From Actinomycetes bacterium (GTDB lineage: Bacteria > Actinomycetota > Acidimicrobiia > Acidimicrobiales > Bog-793): a stretch of DNA of 18,447 nt. A program made the position numbers and the translations under genes. The notes below the pieces were generated by a model, which was not told the origin of the DNA, ran no database searches, and saw nothing but the letters and a program-made list of their open reading frames with translations. Numbering within the stretch: position 1 is the stretch's first letter; each line of letters starts with the position of its first letter. Below, piece after piece: positions 14,470 to 18,447 of the stretch. Location of the stretch: NCBI GenBank assembly GCA_021785095.1, contig JAJYGM010000696.1:1-18447 (forward strand). Reading direction: 5' to 3'.

Positions 14470-15338
14470 GTCGTCTGGAATCCTGCGCGTAGGATCCGGA
14501 TGGCCTCCTGCGAGAGCCGAGCCGCGGCTTCACGGAACCGTGCAATGGGCAGGCGGCCGCTGGTCGGGAACTGCACGAGTCGCACGCGGCTCCGAATCCA
14601 GCGGCGCATCCGAGCCTCGCGGCTCGCTGCTTCGGTCGGAGCGACGTGACCGGAGGCGAGCTCGCCTTCGAGCTCGACCAGGGCGATCTGCAGTACGAAG
14701 TTCGCAACGAGGCCGCGCAGCGCATCCACCTCGTCGGGTGGCTGATCTGACTGGAGCACTTCCTTGATGGCTGCCGCCACCGCCCGGCGAAGTGCGTAGT
14801 CGTCCGGATGGCCACCCTCCCCGAGGACAGCATCGAGGATGCGCACGCACTGGCGGGTGGGACTGAGGATCCGCAGCTCGTCCAGGTCGAGGCCGAGCGC
14901 GGCAAGGGCTCCCGCGTCACCCTCCCGCAGGGCATACGCGGCGCCGAGAGCTGCGCCGCCGCGGGCCGCCCCCTGCCGCACTGACCTCGAAGAGCCTGAG
15001 CCGCGACGGCCGGTCGAACCCGTCTCTCCGCGGACCGTACCGCCTCTGCGGCCTCGGCTGGCGCCACTGCCTCCGCCGGCCGACGGACCAGGAACGCCTG
15101 GCCGCCGTGGCAACAGGTCGGTCAGGGGATACGTGTCTTCTGTCGCTTGGGGACCTGCGAGGGAAGGATCGTCGTCGACGATCGCGTCAGCGATGGTCGA
15201 CCACAGCTCAGCGACTGCCGGATCGGCGGCACCATCGGAGTCGTCTGCGCCTGTCCCTGCTGGCAGATCGCCGAGCTGCTGATGCGCGCTGGTCCAGTTC
15301 TGTCGGGTGCTTCCCCCGTATGCGCCCGAGTGGCCCAT
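14466..15338 (-). CDS. qatB: QatB, Qat system component with Gly-rich N-terminus
   Basis: A 290-residue protein. The ATG at 15338 shares one base with the qatA stop (TGATG). The N-terminus MGHSGAYGGS resembles the start of other QatB proteins and puts Gly at position 2, exposed after Met removal. Residues about 20-110 are low-complexity linker rich in Gly, Ser, Arg and Pro. From about 115 to the end it is helical: QGAARGGAALGAAYALREGD, LGLDLDELRILSP, then ALRRAVAAAIKEVLQ and LVANFVLQIALVELEGEL. No catalytic motif is recognised. It is identified by its position between the KAP ATPase and QueC-like genes and by the N-terminal motif. It may be the partner or substrate of QatC. Confidence 0.82.
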   Translation of the reverse strand: MGHSGAYGGSTRQNWTSAHQQLGDLPAGTGADDSDGAADPAVAELWSTIADAIVDDDPSLAGPQATEDTYPLTDLLPRRPGVPGPSAGGGSGASRGRRGGTVRGETGSTGRRGSGSSRSVRQGAARGGAALGAAYALREGDAGALAALGLDLDELRILSPTRQCVRILDAVLGEGGHPDDYALRRAVAAAIKEVLQSDQPPDEVDALRGLVANFVLQIALVELEGELASGHVAPTEAASREARMRRWIRSRVRLVQFPTSGRLPIARFREAAARLSQEAIRILRAGFQTT

Positions 15339-17098
15339 CAGCCCGCCTTCTGCGCGTCGAGGACTTCCCGGGCGGCCGAACGGACCTCGGCTGCAATCGC
15401 GTCATCGCGGCTCAACTCGTCGGCGAGTGCCACAAGGACTGGGACCGCCGAGCCGGCCAGATCGACCGCTGAATCCATGTCGAGTCGTCGCCAGCAGTGC
15501 TCACGGATGGCGGCGGCGATCTCTTCGGCGAGCGCAGGCGTAACCTTGGCCAGCTCGACCGTTGCCCACACGATGGGCCCAACGTCATCGGTCTGGCGGG
15601 AGCGCTCGAATAGCGCCTGGATGACGAGTCGCTGGTCACCGGGGGCCCGCTTGGCTGTGGCCTTGATCGCCAGGCCCCGGTCCGCCTCCGAGGGCCCGAG
15701 CATTCGAACCAGCAGGGCGGCCAGCTCGTCGCTCAAGCCGGCGGCGAGCGAGACCGTGGCCGCCAGTGACGCAGCGAGGGTGATGTAGGGGCCGAGAGCC
15801 TCGCCCGCCAGCGACGGCTCGGCGGCCGCCCAGGTCTTCGACTCCTCGCTGATCTTCCCGGGCGGCGCGCCCTCGCCGGAGCGAGCCCAGGTCTCCCACT
15901 GCTGGAGCAGTTCGGCCCGATCCGGTTCAGGCGTCACGGCCAGCGTTTCGAAGTCATCGCCATAGCGGTCCTCGAGGAGGAGCAGCTTGGCGATGAAGGC
16001 TGGCCGAACGTCCAGCCCTCGGGCGATCGCGATGTGTCGGCGGACCCCGAAGGCGTTGAGGAAGCGCTTGATCTCACGAGGGTTGGAGACTCGGTCGGAC
16101 CGCAGGCCGTACGTCAGTTGGCCGGCCAGGACGAGAAGCTCCTCGTCCGGCCGCCATGGAAGCTCATGCATGTCGCCGAGCAGCGGAAAGGTGCTCTGGC
16201 TTCGACGAGCGCGGCAGTGGTCGACCAGCGCTCGGTACTGGTCATCGTCGCATTCGGTTCTGGACAGGAGGAGGCCGACGTACGCCTCAGCTTCCTGCGG
16301 AGCGAGACGCGGCAGCGACACCGGCAGCTGCACGATCTTGTCGAGGTAATGCTTCGCGAAGGTCTCGCCGCGCGGAGCATTCGCAAGGTCGGCCGCAATC
16401 GCGTTGCGGACCATGTCCTGGTCCGCCGCGATGATGAACACCATCTTCCTGACCGAGAGGAAGAGCTTGATGGCCTCCAGCGTGGCCATCACCGCCCTGG
16501 GCAGGCAGCGGTCGAGGTCGTCGACGAGGACGACGACACGCTGGACGTCGGGAAGGCCGTCGATGAGTTCGGCGAAGGCGTCCCGGAAGCCGGCCATCGA
16601 CTCCGGCTTGTCCTTCTCCTTCGGCGTGAACGCCTCGACGAGTTGTTGGATATCCCATTGCATGGTGAGAGCGCCCTTCGCCAGCGCCGTCGTCACACGA
16701 GACCAGCTGATCCGCTTGAGCAGATTCTTGACCTTCTCGCCGACTCCGGCGGTCTCGCCGAACCGGTCTTCGAGTGCCTGGAGGATCTGGGCGATGAGGG
16801 TGCCCTTGACGTCCGCGTGATCCTCGTACTCCCACGGGTTCGTCCGCACGACGACGTACGGCCCCTTCGCGAGCTCTCCCGCCAGAAGACCCAAGACCGT
16901 GGACTTCCCACCGCCCCACGGACCGTGGATTCCGATGGTCAGCGGGTCAAGATCGGGTATTGCGACTGCGGCGAGGACCGGAGCGACGACGGCGTCGAAG
17001 CCAAGCAGGTCAACCTCGGATGGGTTGTCGTCCCAGAGGAGGATCCGGTCGCCGCCATCCGCGAGTGCTCGTTCCCTCTGTCCGTCCTGCTTCGACAT
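15338..17098 (-). CDS. qatA: QatA, KAP-family P-loop ATPase of the Qat system
   Basis: A 586-residue protein. The ATG at 17098 is set by AGGAGA close upstream on the minus strand; a longer in-frame start at 17209 gives a non-conserved lead and is rejected. Walker A GPWGGGKST (59-67) follows an IGIHGP strand, then VVVRTNPWEYE (82-92) and Walker B VVVLVDDLDRCLP (188-200), with ATLEAIKLFL next. These are hallmarks of KAP NTPases, STAND-like ATPases of phage defence. The family often carries membrane helices inserted in the domain, but none is evident here, so it is probably cytosolic. The C-terminal half is helical, with Ala-rich repeats around the segment SLAGEALGPYITLAASLAA. It is the first gene of qatABCD; a hairpin-forming repeat lies about 150 bases upstream. 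Confidence 0.9.
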   Translation of the reverse strand: MSKQDGQRERALADGGDRILLWDDNPSEVDLLGFDAVVAPVLAAVAIPDLDPLTIGIHGPWGGGKSTVLGLLAGELAKGPYVVVRTNPWEYEDHADVKGTLIAQILQALEDRFGETAGVGEKVKNLLKRISWSRVTTALAKGALTMQWDIQQLVEAFTPKEKDKPESMAGFRDAFAELIDGLPDVQRVVVLVDDLDRCLPRAVMATLEAIKLFLSVRKMVFIIAADQDMVRNAIAADLANAPRGETFAKHYLDKIVQLPVSLPRLAPQEAEAYVGLLLSRTECDDDQYRALVDHCRARRSQSTFPLLGDMHELPWRPDEELLVLAGQLTYGLRSDRVSNPREIKRFLNAFGVRRHIAIARGLDVRPAFIAKLLLLEDRYGDDFETLAVTPEPDRAELLQQWETWARSGEGAPPGKISEESKTWAAAEPSLAGEALGPYITLAASLAATVSLAAGLSDELAALLVRMLGPSEADRGLAIKATAKRAPGDQRLVIQALFERSRQTDDVGPIVWATVELAKVTPALAEEIAAAIREHCWRRLDMDSAVDLAGSAVPVLVALADELSRDDAIAAEVRSAAREVLDAQKAG

Positions 17099-17246
17099 GG
17101 CGTCTCCTGCCTCTACGAGAGTCGCTTCCGATGGTCTGTCCGGGCGACCCGTCACGGATGGAGTGTAGCCGGGGGTACCGACGCCCCTGACCAGGGCAGA
17201 CGCGCCCACATGGTGCGGGCGTGGCCAGATTCACCTCGAACGTAGA

Positions 17247-17270
17247 TCGCCTGGGGGCCCTCCCAGGCGA
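17247..17270. promoter_or_regulatory. Perfect inverted repeat, 9-bp arms, upstream of qatA
   Basis: TCGCCTGGG (17247-17255), 6-base loop, CCCAGGCGA (17262-17270), joined at its edge to a 10-bp palindrome GAGGCGCCTC (17269-17278). It lies about 150 bases upstream of qatA and 136 bases before the divergent zinc-ribbon gene. It could be an operator, or a terminator for transcription entering from the right. No -10/-35 pair is clear for qatA in 17099-17246. Confidence 0.4.
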
Positions 17271-17333
17271 GGCGCCTCCTACGGCTCCCTCCGTGGCTGA
17301 TTCGCGCCGTGACGGTCGTTCGCTTGGGGGCCC

Positions 17334-17390
17334 TGTCATCGCAGTTGACATTCGGACGGGAAGGAGCACATGGTGTCATCGTCGATGACA
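17334..17390 (+). promoter_or_regulatory. Twin 17-bp operators TGTCA-N7-TGACA with embedded promoter
   Basis: Two inverted repeats, 17334-17350 and 17374-17390, share the same TGTCA...TGACA ends with exactly 7 bases between and start 40 bases apart. The first contains a perfect -35 hexamer TTGACA (17345-17350). A weak -10 (CATGGT, 17369-17374) follows with 18-base spacing, and the expected transcription start falls in the second repeat. A repressor bound to both sites would block the promoter of the zinc-ribbon/HTH gene pair. This also favours the start at 17406 over 17370. Confidence 0.6.
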
Positions 17391-17405
17391 GAAAGGAGGC
17401 GCCGG

Positions 17406-17876
17406 ATGACGGTCGACACTCGAAACGGCGGAGAGCTCCGCTGCGACACGTGCGGGCGGGAGGTGACCGAGCAGACGGCGGTCATCGGGTTCGGGGGTGT
17501 GAACTGTCGCACTTGTGAGGAATGGGCGACGGATCAATGCCTGGAATGCGGGGGCGACCTGCGAGGCGTGGCGGCAGGTAGGCCCTGCAGTTGTGAGCGG
17601 GACGAGCAGGCGCTCGCGGCGGCGCTCACCGAGCACGGGTTCGGCGCGTTCGTGGAGGAGCTCGGCGGCGGGCTCATCGGGGTCAATGTGCCCTTGGGGC
17701 CGGGGCGCTACGCGCTGATCACCCGACACGAGGGACCATGGATCATCGGCCCCTACACCGACGAAGACCTGAACGAGAGCTTGCTGCGGGGCCACGAGTC
17801 GGCGTGCCCCGACGTTCTCTCGGCCGAGGCCGCGGCGTGGGCGATTCCAACGCTGCGCGCATGGGCCGCGCGGTGA
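17406..17876 (+). CDS. Zinc-ribbon protein of unknown function
   Basis: A 156-residue protein. The ATG at 17406 is chosen for AAGGAGG (17393-17399) 6 bases upstream; an in-frame ATG at 17370 would put an operator inside the gene. Eight cysteines in four pairs lie in the first 65 residues: Cys13/16 (CDTC), Cys34/37 (CRTC), Cys45/48 (CLEC) and Cys61/63 (CSC), enough for two zinc sites. Residues 68-155 form a second, mixed alpha/beta domain (LTEHGFGAFVEELGGGLIGV, ALITRHEGPWIIGPYTDED) without recognised catalytic residues. It overlaps the AlpA-like HTH gene (GTGA) and sits behind twin operators, so the two proteins probably act together. No family name is recognised; a DNA- or RNA-binding adaptor is one possibility. 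Confidence 0.75.
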   Translation: MTVDTRNGGELRCDTCGREVTEQTAVIGFGGVNCRTCEEWATDQCLECGGDLRGVAAGRPCSCERDEQALAAALTEHGFGAFVEELGGGLIGVNVPLGPGRYALITRHEGPWIIGPYTDEDLNESLLRGHESACPDVLSAEAAAWAIPTLRAWAAR

Positions 17877-18058
17877 GGCTCTACGGGATCGCGGAGATCG
17901 CAGAGGCGCTCGGCGTCCCACGCCTTACCGTCGCCCAGTGGCATCGCAGGGGGAAGCTCCCGCCGCCTGAGGCGAGACTCAAGATGGGGCCGGTCTGGAC
18001 CGGTGGGAGGATCGAGCCCTGGATCGCGCGCACCCGAAGGAAAGACAGCAGAACGTGA
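17873..18058 (+). CDS. AlpA/excisionase-like helix-turn-helix protein
   Basis: A 61-residue protein from a GTG at 17873 in a GTGA overlap with the zinc-ribbon stop; an in-frame ATG at 17861 would add four residues (MGRA). The sequence YGIAEIAEALGVPRLTVAQW followed by HRRGKLPPPEARL and GPVW is the compact MerR-like winged HTH of AlpA and excisionase proteins (HTH_17): a helix-turn-helix, a 'RG.LP.P' wing and a short C-terminal helix (IEPWIARTR). Such proteins act as small regulators or as excisionases of integrated elements. No integrase is nearby, so a regulatory role is more likely; the twin operators upstream of the gene pair are an obvious candidate target. Confidence 0.82.
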   Translation: MRLYGIAEIAEALGVPRLTVAQWHRRGKLPPPEARLKMGPVWTGGRIEPWIARTRRKDSRT

Positions 18059-18124
18059 AAGGAGGTGGGGGACGAGCGTTGGGCTTTCTTAGCTCAAGTG
18101 ACCCCCCCGGGCAAGAGGACTCCC

Positions 18125-18447
18125 CTAGAAACTTGGCCCGAAGACGCGCTGCCATAGCCGGATGCTCGACCCCTGGTCCTTCTCCGCATATGCCTCCCTC
18201 GTCTTCGTGGCGAGGCCGTGAACCTCGTTTCTGAAGTGCATGAAGCTGTGCTCGTTCCAGCGGTGATGAAACGTCGCCCCGGACCCGGACGGGTCTGGAA
18301 TCCGGGGAACCGAGCTGTACTGCTGCAGCCACCGGTCCATGCTCGCAGTGAGTGTTGTGAACGCCGTCGGCAGATCCTGGTAGCGCTCCGCCAATTCCCA
18401 CCACCAGTGCACCTGCTTGCCGAGCACGGTCGTCAGGATGACCGACG
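18125..18447 (-). CDS. Probable CD-NTase/SMODS-type nucleotidyltransferase, C-terminal part, truncated by window edge
   Basis: The minus-strand frame is open to the window end, so the N-terminus with the catalytic GS...DxD core is missing. The visible ~106 residues read SVILTTVLGKQVHWW..., a helical stretch, then PRIPDPSGSG, HHRWNEHSFMHFRNEVHG and the ending SIRLWQRVFGPSF. This order ('SVIL.T..G', 'IPDP', a helix, 'S...W..FG..F') resembles the C-terminal helical half of CD-NTases, which make cyclic oligonucleotide signals in CBASS. The call is from memory of the pattern, without the active site. Other nucleotidyltransferase-like families share this tail. The 66 bases between it and the HTH gene hold an orphan ribosome binding site but no gene. 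Confidence 0.5.
   Translation of the reverse strand, partial: SVILTTVLGKQVHWWWELAERYQDLPTAFTTLTASMDRWLQQYSSVPRIPDPSGSGATFHHRWNEHSFMHFRNEVHGLATKTREAYAEKDQGSSIRLWQRVFGPSF

Noticed and set aside
13498..14649. Long plus-strand open frame opposite qatC
   Set aside because: Its translation is Arg/Gly/Val-rich and has no motif, while the opposite strand encodes a clear QueC-like protein.
16034..17245. Long plus-strand open frame opposite qatA
   Set aside because: It mirrors the KAP ATPase gene; such antisense frames are common in GC-rich DNA.
1..18447. CRISPR array, integrase, transposase or attachment-site repeats
   Set aside because: No regularly spaced repeats, no recombinase motifs and no matching direct repeats at the island edges were seen.

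Overview
High-GC DNA with frequent GTG starts, strong Shine-Dalgarno sequences and tightly overlapping operons. The 5' edge carries an RpoD-type sigma factor fragment. An actinobacterial or other high-GC soil or sediment bacterium fits best, but nothing here fixes the taxon. No integrase, transposase, tRNA, rRNA or CRISPR array is visible. From about 3.4 kb onward the window reads as a defence island.

Layout. 1-1125: sigma factor C-terminus, a stretch with two tandem hairpins, and a small two-helix membrane protein. 1129-1763: degraded DNA with a possible RES-domain fragment. 1764-3386 (minus): an unknown protein and a predicted regulator with a STAS-like domain plus winged helix. 3529-6372 (plus), divergent from that regulator: four overlapping genes for a bacterial ubiquitin-like conjugation pathway (DUF2604-type ubiquitin-like protein, E2-like protein, JAB/JAMM peptidase, ThiF/E1-like enzyme). 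6695-7150 (minus): a DinB-like protein. 7448-11855 (plus): a Hachiman pair, HamA nuclease and HamB helicase, the helicase ending in a HIRAN-like domain. 11874-12332 (plus): a GIY-YIG nuclease. 12452-17098 (minus): a complete QatABCD operon. 17406-18058 (plus): a zinc-ribbon protein and an AlpA-like DNA-binding protein behind twin 17-bp operators. 18125-18447 (minus, cut by the window end): the C-terminus of a probable CD-NTase-type nucleotidyltransferase.

How the genes work together. In the ubiquitin-like operon the modifier ends Gly-Gly-Glu-Arg. The JAB peptidase would trim Glu-Arg, the E1-like enzyme would activate the exposed glycine, and the E2-like protein would pass it to an unknown target. 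Hachiman pairs a DNA-sensing helicase with a PD-(D/E)xK effector nuclease. Qat pairs a KAP ATPase and QatB with a QueC-like enzyme and a TatD-like hydrolase. The most novel elements are the ubiquitin-like cassette with its divergent STAS/winged-helix partner, the HIRAN-like tail on HamB, and the operator-controlled zinc-ribbon/HTH module. All functional calls rest on motif reading of the translated sequence, without any database search.
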